Below, one piece after another: positions 14,954 through 22,337 of a stretch of DNA of 24,076 nt (positions are counted from its first letter, which is position 1; every line of letters begins with the position of its first letter). A program made the position numbers and the translations under genes. This DNA comes from an uncultured Bacteroidales bacterium (GTDB lineage: Bacteria; Bacteroidota; Bacteroidia; Bacteroidales; UBA932): assembly GCA_934702165.1 (NCBI GenBank), contig CAKUYG010000012.1, forward strand, positions 1 to 24,076, written 5' to 3'. A model generated the notes under the pieces. It was not told the DNA's origin. It was given only the letters and a program-made list of their open reading frames with translations, and searched no databases.

Positions 14954-14970
14954 TGTAAAAAAACTTTACA
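14954..14970. promoter_or_regulatory. Distal operator palindrome (TGTAAA-N5-TTTACA), TolC module
   Basis: TGTAAAAAAACTTTACA has perfect 6-bp arms, extended by one more pair (G at 14953, C at 14971). It begins 6 bp after the histidine kinase stop codon. A transcription-terminating hairpin is the alternative, but the stem is AT-rich, no T-run follows, and the same pair recurs in front of the permeases. Confidence 0.65.
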
Positions 14971-14976
14971 CGGGGC

Positions 14977-16185
14977 TTATTTGAAGACCAGAGAGAACAC
15001 TGTGCCGTTCTCGTCGCTGCGCAGCAGACGCAGGTTGCCTCCGTGCTGGCGCATGATCTGGCGTGAGAGGCTCAGGCCGATTCCGGTGCCTTCCTGTTTG
15101 GTGGTGAAGAACGGTACGAATATCTGGGCCTGGCTTTCCTGGCTGATAGTAGGGCCGTCGTTGCCCACGTCCACTGTGGTGCAGTCCTTCTCGTCTATGT
15201 CTGCGGTGATGCTTATGTGCTTTGCACCGGCCTGTACGGCGTTTTTCATCAGGTTTATGAGAATCTGGGAGATCTGCCCCTCATCGGCATAGAGGAGGAT
15301 GTCGCTCTGCTTCTCGGTGAAACTTGCACTTGCCCCGTGCTCTTTGAGGAAGCTGTCGTTGAGCTCGATCACCTTTGCGGCGAGGTCGCGCACATAAAAT
15401 GCCTTCTTGACAGGGGCCGCCACCCTGGTGAGGTTGCGGTAGGATTCCACAAACCTTATAAGGCTTCGTGAAGAGGAGGATATGGTCTCCAGTCCGGCCT
15501 TGAGTTCTTCGCCCTTCACGTCTTTCAATGCTTCGCTTAGTGATGCGATAGGGGAGACCGTGTTCATGATCTCGTGGGTCAGAACCCGTATCAGACGGTT
15601 CCACGAGTCGCTTTCGGCTTCTTCGAGGGTGGAGCTCATGTCGTTGAAGACTATGATTTTCACATCTTTGCCGTTGATGCTGTCAGATGAGGAGGAGAGG
15701 ACAATGCGGTGCTGCGAACTTTCGCTGTAGAACGAAACTCTCTTGTTCTGCCCGTCTTCTACGGATAGAAATGCCTCGTAGACTTCCGGGCTGATGTTGA
15801 TCAGCTGGCGCAGAGCGTTGACGCTTGAGAGCCCGAGCAGGCTGCGGGCCATCCTGTTGGAATATGCTACGCGGCCGGTCTTGACCTCCGAGACTATCAC
15901 TCCTGTGGAGACGTTGTCCAGCATCCGTCCATAGTAGCGCTCTGTCTCACGGATGTACTTGGTCTCTTTGTCGAATATGTCACGGAGCCTGTTCAGAGTC
16001 CGGTTGAGTCCGCGGTTGAGCAGATGTCCCCGTCCGAAGCGGAAATTGGTTTCCCCGTCGTCGAGTGCGTCGAGCATGTAGTCCACCTTGTGTTTGACTC
16101 TTCCTGTAAAGAAGATTCCGGAGAGGAAGGTGGTGACGATGACCGATAGCGCCACGACCAATATGACGGCCGGCCACGGGATCAT
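14977..16185 (-). CDS. Sensor histidine kinase, NtrB/NtrY-like
   Basis: A 402-aa membrane-anchored kinase, partner of the response regulator whose stop overlaps this start (ATGA, 16182-16185). One membrane helix (about residues 5-27) is followed by a HAMP-like linker and a PAS domain (about 85-190, MLDNVSTGVIVSEVKTGRVAYSN). The H-box is RLIRVLTHEIMN with phospho-acceptor His204. The ATPase part has the N box QILINLMKNAVQAG (307-320), VDVGNDGP (338-345), FVPFFTTK (356-363) and GTGIGLSLS (366-374). There is no periplasmic sensor domain, so the signal is probably cytoplasmic or within the membrane. A longer frame to 16449 only overlaps the regulator gene. It is the last gene before the second operator module. 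Confidence 0.92.
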   Translation of the reverse strand: MIPWPAVILVVALSVIVTTFLSGIFFTGRVKHKVDYMLDALDDGETNFRFGRGHLLNRGLNRTLNRLRDIFDKETKYIRETERYYGRMLDNVSTGVIVSEVKTGRVAYSNRMARSLLGLSSVNALRQLINISPEVYEAFLSVEDGQNKRVSFYSESSQHRIVLSSSSDSINGKDVKIIVFNDMSSTLEEAESDSWNRLIRVLTHEIMNTVSPIASLSEALKDVKGEELKAGLETISSSSRSLIRFVESYRNLTRVAAPVKKAFYVRDLAAKVIELNDSFLKEHGASASFTEKQSDILLYADEGQISQILINLMKNAVQAGAKHISITADIDEKDCTTVDVGNDGPTISQESQAQIFVPFFTTKQEGTGIGLSLSRQIMRQHGGNLRLLRSDENGTVFSLVFK

Positions 16186-17516
16186 ATCCCGTATTTTTTC
16201 AGTTTGCTGTAGAGGGTGGGCCGGCTGATATCCAGAGCCTTGGCCACCATGGAGAGGTTGCCGGAATATTTGTCCATCGCCGCCCGGATGGTTCTTTCTT
16301 CGACTTCTTCCAGCGTCCCGACTGAGTCGGAGGTCTTCAAGACAGGAGTTGAAGGCAGTTGGAGGTCTTCTTTCCTGAGGAGATTCCCCTCGGAGAGGAT
16401 TACAGCCTTCTCGATGCAGTTCTGCAGTTCGCGCACGTTGCCTGGCCAAGGGTAGTGCTTCAGTTCTGATAATGCGTCATTGTCCAGACCGGTCACGTCC
16501 CGGTGATATTGCTCCGCGAAGCGTGCTATGAAGACTTCTGCAAGGTGGCATATATCGTCCGGGCGTTCGCGCAGGGACGGGATGGACAGGTGCACGGTGT
16601 TGATCCGGTAGTAAAGGTCTTCTCTGAAAGCGCCTTTGGCCACGAGCTGCTCAAGGTTCATGTTGGTGGCGCATATCAGCCTGATATCCACCGGGATGCT
16701 CTTGGTGTCTCCGACCCGGGTGACGCTGCGGTTCTGGAGCACGCGCAGGAGTTTGGCCTGTGAGGCCAGCGGGATGTTGCCTATCTCGTCGAGGAAAAGC
16801 GTCCCGCCTGATGCCTGCTCGAACTTGCCCGGATGGTCGCTGACCGCATCGGTGAACGCCCCCTTGACGTGCCCGAAAAGTTCACTTTCGAAAAGTGTGT
16901 CAGGGATGGCTCCGGCATCCACGCTCACCAGCGGTTTGGCGGCACGCAGCGATGAGCGGTGTATTTCTGAGGCGAGCACATCTTTTCCGGTGCCGTTTTC
17001 TCCTGTGATCAGCACGGTGGCGTCCGTCGGAGCTATCTTGCTTACTGTCCTGCGGATGGCATCCATCTGGGGGCTGTCTCCCCAGTATATATGTACGATG
17101 GAGTCTTTCTCTTCGGACTTGCGGGCTTTCTTCGCGGCCTGGCATGCGGAGCGCAGGGTGGAGATGAGCCTGTCGTTGTCCCATGGTTTCGGGATGAAAT
17201 CGTATGCCCCGCGCTTCATCCCCTCCACCGCGAGCTGGACATCGGCATAAGCGGTGAAAAGCACTACTTTCAGTTCCGGGAAACGGCTCTTGAGCTCCCC
17301 GAGCCAGTACAGTCCCTCATTGCCTGTGTTGATGTCAGCGTTGAAGTTCATGTCCAGCAGCACAGCATCAGGCTTGAATCTCTCCACCGTGCTGACAAGG
17401 CTCACCGGAGAGGGCAGCAGCTCCACTTCGGCGAAGTGCAGAGGCAGCAGTATCTTCAGAGTCGAGCGGATGCCGGCGTTGTCATCGACTACCAGTATTT
17501 TCCCATCTTTCTTCAT
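16182..17516 (-). CDS. Sigma-54-dependent response regulator, NtrC/AtoC type
   Basis: A 444-aa enhancer-binding activator. The receiver domain (1-125) has the acidic pair Asp11-Asp12, phospho-acceptor Asp55 (VLLDMNF), Thr88 (LFTAYAD) and Lys110. The AAA+ domain (about 140-370) has Walker A GENGTGKD (172-179), Walker B TLFLDEIG (239-246) and the arginine-finger region (ICATN, REDLYYRIN). The sigma-54 contact loop, normally GAFTGA, reads GAFTDA at 219-224. A Fis-type HTH ends the protein (GNLSMVAKALDISRPTLYSKLKKYGI region). ATG 17516 is preferred over a TTG at 17525. It lies 21 nt after the permease pair and overlaps the kinase gene, so it is probably co-transcribed with both. Its likely targets are the tandem palindromes at 14932-14970 and 22299-22337. 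Confidence 0.93.
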   Translation of the reverse strand: MKKDGKILVVDDNAGIRSTLKILLPLHFAEVELLPSPVSLVSTVERFKPDAVLLDMNFNADINTGNEGLYWLGELKSRFPELKVVLFTAYADVQLAVEGMKRGAYDFIPKPWDNDRLISTLRSACQAAKKARKSEEKDSIVHIYWGDSPQMDAIRRTVSKIAPTDATVLITGENGTGKDVLASEIHRSSLRAAKPLVSVDAGAIPDTLFESELFGHVKGAFTDAVSDHPGKFEQASGGTLFLDEIGNIPLASQAKLLRVLQNRSVTRVGDTKSIPVDIRLICATNMNLEQLVAKGAFREDLYYRINTVHLSIPSLRERPDDICHLAEVFIARFAEQYHRDVTGLDNDALSELKHYPWPGNVRELQNCIEKAVILSEGNLLRKEDLQLPSTPVLKTSDSVGTLEEVEERTIRAAMDKYSGNLSMVAKALDISRPTLYSKLKKYGI

Positions 17517-17522
17517 ACTCCG

Positions 17523-17530
17523 CAAAAGTA
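17523..17530 (-). promoter_or_regulatory. Possible internal -7 element (TACTTTTG) for the regulator-kinase pair
   Basis: TACTTTTG on the minus strand fits TAnnTTTG and ends 6 bp before the regulator start codon. It could give a basal level of the two-component system independent of the sigma-54 module. No -33 TTTG is visible at the right distance, where the end of the permease gene lies. Confidence 0.35.
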
Positions 17531-17537
17531 GCGAAAA

Positions 17538-19877
17538 TTATTCTTTTTTGAGTTCTATGGCAGGGTTGGTACGGGCGGCACGCAGGGTCTGCCACAGTAC
17601 GGACAGGAAGGAGATGACAAGCGAGATGATGCAGGCGAGGGCGAATATCCACCAATAACCGCTGATCCGCCAGGCGAAGCCCTGCAGGTACTTCCCGGCG
17701 AGGAAAACGGCGATCGGCACCCCTATGATGCAGGCCGCCAGTGTAAGGATGAGATAAGACTTCACGCTGCTTATGGTCTCCGCCTCCACGGTGCTGCCGA
17801 ACACCTTTCTGACCGCAATCTCCTTGGCCCTCTGGTCTGAGTACCAGGTGCTCATGGCTATGAGCCCGAGCAGGGCTATGATGATCGCAAGGACCATGAA
17901 TATCTCCACCAGTCTCATTGTGCGCACTGCCGGGGCAAGGCCGCTGCGCGTGTTCTCGGAGATGAACCAGTTGCAGTTCGCCTCGTCATAGTCTCCCTCA
18001 TCTTCCTGATACTTGCGGAAAACCGAGTCTATCGCTCTGGCGGTGTTGTCGCTTTCGTCCAGAGTCTGTATCAGCAGGCTGCAGGCGTATGTGAGGTCTT
18101 CGTCTCTCTGCACCGAGATGGCCATGTACGGGTTCGGGTCTCCGTCAGAAGCACCGCTTACCGGAATATCCTTGATGATGCCGCCGATGCTTTCGACCTT
18201 GGAGTTGTTGATACCGCTGAATTTGCGGGCGTAGTAGGCTTCCGTACTGTCGGTGAGGTTGAGGGCTTTGGAGAGGGTTTCCCCGAGCCACAGGCTGCGT
18301 TCGAAAGGATGGCCGAAGTCCTCCACCACCTCAGGCTGCAACATGCGGAAGAAAGTCGAGTCGCAGAGCATCAGCTGTACGGTGATGGTCTTGTCGGAGG
18401 CGTCCTTCATGCCTATGCCGAAATTGAAGTGTCCCGGTACGGCGTTGCCCAGGCCGATCTTTTTCACTTCCGGGAGGGCCTTGAGCCTGTCGGCAAGCAC
18501 TGAAGCCGATGCCGCATCCCGGAAAGAAGCATCCAGATAGTACAGATTGGAAGTCTGCGCATTCATAGGCCGTTCCATCATGTGCTTCATCTGTAGCTCC
18601 ATCAGCAGCCCCATGGAGAGCAGGACCACGGCGAGGGCGCTTTGAATAACGATGAAAATCTTGCTGAACACCATCTTGCTCCGCACTCTGAACCCTCCCT
18701 TGACTGTATCGATCGGGCTGTATTGCGAGATGATTCTTGCAGGGATAAATCCCGCCAGGGCACCGAGTACCATGATGAGCAGCAGGTAGATGGCTATGCT
18801 GCCGGGGCTGAAAGTTATGGAGAGAGGGGAGAACAGGGCCGCATCCTCCCCGACGAGAAGCGAGTTCATCGCCGGTGTCAGAGCGACAGCAAGCAGCAGC
18901 CCGGCGATGCAGCAGCCGGCGGTGAACGCCACGGACTCAACTACGCTGGAGAGGAAAACTTTCCCTTTTCCGGCACCGAGCAGCCTGCGCACCGCCATCT
19001 CCTTGGCCCGCTTGCCGCAGAGCGCCGTGCTGAGGTTGATGTAGTTGAACACAGACGAGAGCAGCAGTGCCAGGGCCACAATCGTCAGCACTTCAAGCAT
19101 CGATTTGCTGGTGTGTTTCAATATGTAAGCGTCATCAAGGAAATAAAGTTCATCAAGGCGATGAAGCTTTGGACGTATCCAATCGCTGGGGTAGTTCTTT
19201 TGGCACAGCGCAGCTGTCTTATCTTCGATCGTTTTTCTGTCCACGCCTTCCTTGGCCCGGAAAAGGGTCATGACATTTCCGATCACAGAGAATTTGCGTG
19301 ATCCACGGTATACTGGATTCAGATTCTGTATGTTCAGCAGGATGTCGCAATAAGGGAATATGGAGTCCTTGAAATCCTCGAAGACACCGGATATCACATG
19401 TTCCTCCTCATCGAACAAGATGACCTTGCCGATGATGTCTTCCCCGGAGCCGGAGATGGTGTTGGCGAAAGTCCGGCTGACAAGTATGTTCCCTTTGCTC
19501 TCGAGAGCGTCGATGAGGGCTTTGTCCACACCGGTCGGGAACATCTCGAAGAATTCCCTGTCCACGCTGGCAGTGTGGACATTGTAGTGGTTGTCAGCCA
19601 CCTGCGCCGTGCTTTCCTCCCAACGGTATCTGGTGGCCATCTCCACTTCAGGCACCTCGTTTTCCAGAGCTTCCTTGTCATCGAAGCTCAAGGCGACGAG
19701 ATCCTCGGCGCTGAGGGAGTAGATCCTGTCGTAGTCTGGATTCCCATAAGCGATGCTGTACTGCTGCCAGACGTAGCTGCCGATCAGTATTGTGAAGCAC
19801 AGGCTGACTGTGAGCCCGAAGGCTTCAATCAAGGTATAGAGCCTGTTGCGGCTCAGAAATTTGATGTAGGATTTCAT
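17538..19877 (-). CDS. FtsX/MacB-like ABC transporter permease (second of the pair)
   Basis: A 779-aa inner-membrane protein built as two MacB-like modules in one chain. Predicted membrane helices lie near residues 14-36, 260-284, 315-338, 361-383, 404-426, 658-678, 706-730 and 744-765. A large periplasmic domain follows the first helix of each module. Each module has the cytoplasmic coupling motif: KRAKEMAVRRLLGAGKG (289-305) and QRAKEIAVRKVFGS (near 683-696). The C-terminus RTNPAIELKKE matches that of the neighbour almost exactly. MacB-type (type VII) systems do not carry substrate through the membrane but use ATP to work the periplasmic adaptor and TolC channel. There is no ATPase domain here. 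It begins 1 nt after the first permease. Substrate unknown. Confidence 0.9.
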   Translation of the reverse strand: MKSYIKFLSRNRLYTLIEAFGLTVSLCFTILIGSYVWQQYSIAYGNPDYDRIYSLSAEDLVALSFDDKEALENEVPEVEMATRYRWEESTAQVADNHYNVHTASVDREFFEMFPTGVDKALIDALESKGNILVSRTFANTISGSGEDIIGKVILFDEEEHVISGVFEDFKDSIFPYCDILLNIQNLNPVYRGSRKFSVIGNVMTLFRAKEGVDRKTIEDKTAALCQKNYPSDWIRPKLHRLDELYFLDDAYILKHTSKSMLEVLTIVALALLLSSVFNYINLSTALCGKRAKEMAVRRLLGAGKGKVFLSSVVESVAFTAGCCIAGLLLAVALTPAMNSLLVGEDAALFSPLSITFSPGSIAIYLLLIMVLGALAGFIPARIISQYSPIDTVKGGFRVRSKMVFSKIFIVIQSALAVVLLSMGLLMELQMKHMMERPMNAQTSNLYYLDASFRDAASASVLADRLKALPEVKKIGLGNAVPGHFNFGIGMKDASDKTITVQLMLCDSTFFRMLQPEVVEDFGHPFERSLWLGETLSKALNLTDSTEAYYARKFSGINNSKVESIGGIIKDIPVSGASDGDPNPYMAISVQRDEDLTYACSLLIQTLDESDNTARAIDSVFRKYQEDEGDYDEANCNWFISENTRSGLAPAVRTMRLVEIFMVLAIIIALLGLIAMSTWYSDQRAKEIAVRKVFGSTVEAETISSVKSYLILTLAACIIGVPIAVFLAGKYLQGFAWRISGYWWIFALACIISLVISFLSVLWQTLRAARTNPAIELKKE

Positions 19878-19878
19878 T

Positions 19879-22200
19879 TTACTCTTTCTTTAATTCTGTG
19901 GCCGGGTTGGTACGGGCCGTGCGTATGCTCTGCCAGAGGACAGAGACTCCCGCTATGATGGCGGTTGCGAGTCCGGCCAAGGCGAATATCCACCAGTATA
20001 GACTTATATGATAACTGTAGTTCTGGAGCCAGCGGTTCATGAGGATCCAGCCTATTGGGACGGCGATGACGAATGCCACGCCCACGAGTTTCACAAATGA
20101 CAGCACAAGCTGTATGAGCACTTTCTTGTACGATGCCCCGAAGACCTTTTTGAGCGATACGGTCTTTCTCTCCTGCTGCATGTAATACGAACTCATGGCC
20201 ACCAGTCCGAGGGCGGAGATGAAGATGGAAAGGATGGAGAAAAGAAGCATGATGCTGCTTACCTGCCTTTCCTTGGCAAAATCCTCTTTAAGTATGTCTT
20301 CTGCCCAGTCCACATCGAACAGCTTGTCCGGGAACATCTCCGAGCAGATTGCCCTTGCTCTTTCCATTGCGGTCTTGTGGCTTCCGACTGTCTTGATGAC
20401 GATGGTCCACGGCCAGTCTTTTCCCGAATAACCATCATCAAAACGTTTGAGCATCGCCGGCTTCTGTGCATTCAGAATGTTTCCTATACGGAAGTCATAC
20501 CAGATGCCGCCTATGGCCATAGGTTCTCTGTCCTTGACATAGATAGCCTTGGCATCATCGTCCAGACCGGCTTCTCTCAGGGCTTCTTCGTTGAATGACC
20601 ATGCGTCTGCGAGGTGGTTGTCCAGCTTCTCTCTCAAACCCAATATCTCGAAGTACGCTTTGTCTCCCTTGATCTGCTGGAGCGATATCCAGTCCCCGTT
20701 CTCGAGCTCCATCGTCTGGTTGTTGGTGAAAGACAGCGGATGTCCATCGCCGAGGCCAACCGAGCTGACAGATGGGTCTGATTGAAGTTTGTCAACAAGC
20801 GGCTTTACGGCATCGGCATTGCCGAATGCATTGTCGATGACCAGCTGATCGGAAATGTCATAGCCGAGTGGAGCATCGATAAGATGCTTTACCTGAAGCT
20901 GCATCGTCAGGGCAACGGTCAGCATGACCACCGACAGAACGCACTGCACTACGATTATCACCTTGCTGTAGAGGGTCTTTGTCTTGAGCTTGAGCGTGCC
21001 CCTGACAATCTCTATCGGCTTCACCCTTCTGGTCATAAGCGACGGTACAAGTCCGGAGATTATGCTGACAATCGCTGTGAATATCAAGCACACTCCGATG
21101 GTTTCCGGACTGAGCGAATTGAAGATTGAGATGTTGTATTCAAGCAGCCTGCTCATGGCAGGGGAAATGGTCTGGGCGAGCAGGGCAGCCACTATGGTCG
21201 ATGCTCCGCAGATGACGAGGCTCTCCAACATGCTTGTCCGGAAAATCTCCCCTTTGCTTGCCCCGACGAGTCTGCGTGTCGCCATCTCCTTGGCTCTGAA
21301 GCCGGAGAGGGCGGTGGTCATGTTGACATAGTTGAGCACGGAGAAGAGCAGCAGGAGCAGACACATGGTGAGAAGGATCTCCACTATCGAGAGGTCTCCG
21401 CGCAGAAGGCTCCCTGTAGGGTCAGAAAGGCCGGAGGAGTGGAAATATATGTCTTTGAGCGGCACTACCTCCACGCTGTCCCATATCCCGGAGTTGCGGT
21501 AAGGCCAGAAAATCTCCTTGTAGTACTCCAAGATGTCATCCGTGCGGGAACGCAGATCCGTCCCCGGATAAGTCATCACGAAGCAGATTGAGCCCGCAGC
21601 ATTGTTCATGGAAGAGTTGTTGGATCGGTTTTCCTTTTCCATCTGCTCACCTCTGACGATGATGTCGGTCGGCTTGATGACGGAGTTTTCAATGTCTTTG
21701 TATGTGCCGGCTACGGTCAGCTCTCGTCCGTAACGGAGAAAAACCTGCCCGAGCGGATCTGCGCCCGGGAAGTTGGCTTTCGCGAAACTTTCGCTGAGCA
21801 GAATCTTGTCTTCCCCGCTTTTCCACGCCTCCTTGTCAGCCTCTGATATCCGGAAACTGAACATGTCGAAGAACGAACTGTCGGCGTATGCTGTCGTGGC
21901 GTAGATTGTCTGCCCGTTGAGGCTGTATTCTTTGCTGCCTCCCTCCGAGTATGAGGCGGAGCGTTCGATCTCGGGGAATTTCTGCTTGAGATATCGGGGC
22001 ATGTAGTAGGCGGAGGACAGATACGGGCCTCCACCCACGGCATATATCCGGTCACCGTTTTTCTGGAAAGAATCGGTGTTGAGCTGGCGGCTCACATAGA
22101 TGCCGAGGAGCATCACGAAAGCGATCGAGATGCTGAACCCGATTATGTTGATCGCGCAGTAAAGCTTGTTGCGCTTAAGGAAGTTGAAAAAACTCTTCAT
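19879..22200 (-). CDS. FtsX/MacB-like ABC transporter permease (first of the pair)
   Basis: A 773-aa paralog of the permease that follows it, with the same eight-helix, two-module plan. The start MKSFFNFLKRNKLY parallels MKSYIKFLSRNRLY of the neighbour, and both end in RTNPA.ELKKE. The coupling motifs are FRAKEMATRRLVGASKGE in the first FtsX module and ERKTVSLKKVFGASYKK in the second. The second is less like the canonical RAKE motif. ATG 22200 is chosen; a TTG at 22218 would add six residues without homology. This is the first gene of the unit driven from the module at 22227-22337, and I infer the unit continues through the second permease, response regulator and kinase. Neither flank carries an ABC ATPase gene. 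Confidence 0.9.
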   Translation of the reverse strand: MKSFFNFLKRNKLYCAINIIGFSISIAFVMLLGIYVSRQLNTDSFQKNGDRIYAVGGGPYLSSAYYMPRYLKQKFPEIERSASYSEGGSKEYSLNGQTIYATTAYADSSFFDMFSFRISEADKEAWKSGEDKILLSESFAKANFPGADPLGQVFLRYGRELTVAGTYKDIENSVIKPTDIIVRGEQMEKENRSNNSSMNNAAGSICFVMTYPGTDLRSRTDDILEYYKEIFWPYRNSGIWDSVEVVPLKDIYFHSSGLSDPTGSLLRGDLSIVEILLTMCLLLLLFSVLNYVNMTTALSGFRAKEMATRRLVGASKGEIFRTSMLESLVICGASTIVAALLAQTISPAMSRLLEYNISIFNSLSPETIGVCLIFTAIVSIISGLVPSLMTRRVKPIEIVRGTLKLKTKTLYSKVIIVVQCVLSVVMLTVALTMQLQVKHLIDAPLGYDISDQLVIDNAFGNADAVKPLVDKLQSDPSVSSVGLGDGHPLSFTNNQTMELENGDWISLQQIKGDKAYFEILGLREKLDNHLADAWSFNEEALREAGLDDDAKAIYVKDREPMAIGGIWYDFRIGNILNAQKPAMLKRFDDGYSGKDWPWTIVIKTVGSHKTAMERARAICSEMFPDKLFDVDWAEDILKEDFAKERQVSSIMLLFSILSIFISALGLVAMSSYYMQQERKTVSLKKVFGASYKKVLIQLVLSFVKLVGVAFVIAVPIGWILMNRWLQNYSYHISLYWWIFALAGLATAIIAGVSVLWQSIRTARTNPATELKKE

Positions 22201-22226
22201 TGCATTTTTTTGTCGCAAATGAGATT

Positions 22227-22242
22227 ATCCACTTCCGTGCCT
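22227..22242 (-). promoter_or_regulatory. Sigma-54-like -24/-12 element upstream of the permease operon
   Basis: On the minus strand the sequence is AGGCACG, four bases, then TGGAT, compared with the consensus TGGCACG-N4-TTGCW. The -24 GGCACG is intact; the -12 GC is GA, the same change as in the TolC copy. The predicted start is near 22216, about 16 nt before the permease ATG. Confidence 0.5.
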
Positions 22243-22246
22243 GAAA

Positions 22247-22267
22247 GTGTAACATGCTTATTGTTAA
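22247..22267 (-). promoter_or_regulatory. Conserved 21-bp element (permease copy)
   Basis: This matches 14881-14901 at 17 of 21 positions, including the blocks TGTAA and ATTGTTAA read on the plus strand. It fits the IHF consensus less well than the TolC copy (two changes at constrained positions). It ends 31 bp before the proximal palindrome, compared with 30 bp in the TolC module. Confidence 0.4.
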
Positions 22268-22298
22268 TATTTTGCTTGTGAACTCTTGCGTCGGCTTA

Positions 22299-22315
22299 TG
22301 TAAAGTTCTTTTACA
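22299..22315. promoter_or_regulatory. Promoter-proximal operator palindrome, permease module
   Basis: TGTAAAGTTCTTTTACA has perfect 6-bp arms around a 5-bp spacer. Its centre (22307) is 22 bp from that of the distal copy and about 66 bp upstream of the -24 GG, nearly the same geometry as in the TolC module. Confidence 0.65.
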
Positions 22316-22320
22316 CTTGA

Positions 22321-22337
22321 TGTAAAATTCCTTTACA
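22321..22337. promoter_or_regulatory. Distal operator palindrome, permease module
   Basis: TGTAAAATTCCTTTACA has perfect 6-bp arms. Its right arm contains the stop codon of the inositol monophosphatase family gene (TTA at 22333-22335 on the plus strand), so the operator extends into the end of that reading frame. Confidence 0.65.

Noticed and set aside
14931..14971. Tandem palindromes read as a double terminator of the kinase gene
   Set aside because: The stems are AT-rich, no T-tract follows on the minus strand, and the same pair with the same 22-bp phasing recurs in front of the permeases. Operators explain this better.
16186..16449. N-terminal extension of the histidine kinase to 490 residues
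   Set aside because: The added 88 residues are an out-of-frame reading of the response regulator HTH region. ATG 16185 overlaps the regulator stop as ATGA and starts directly with the membrane helix.
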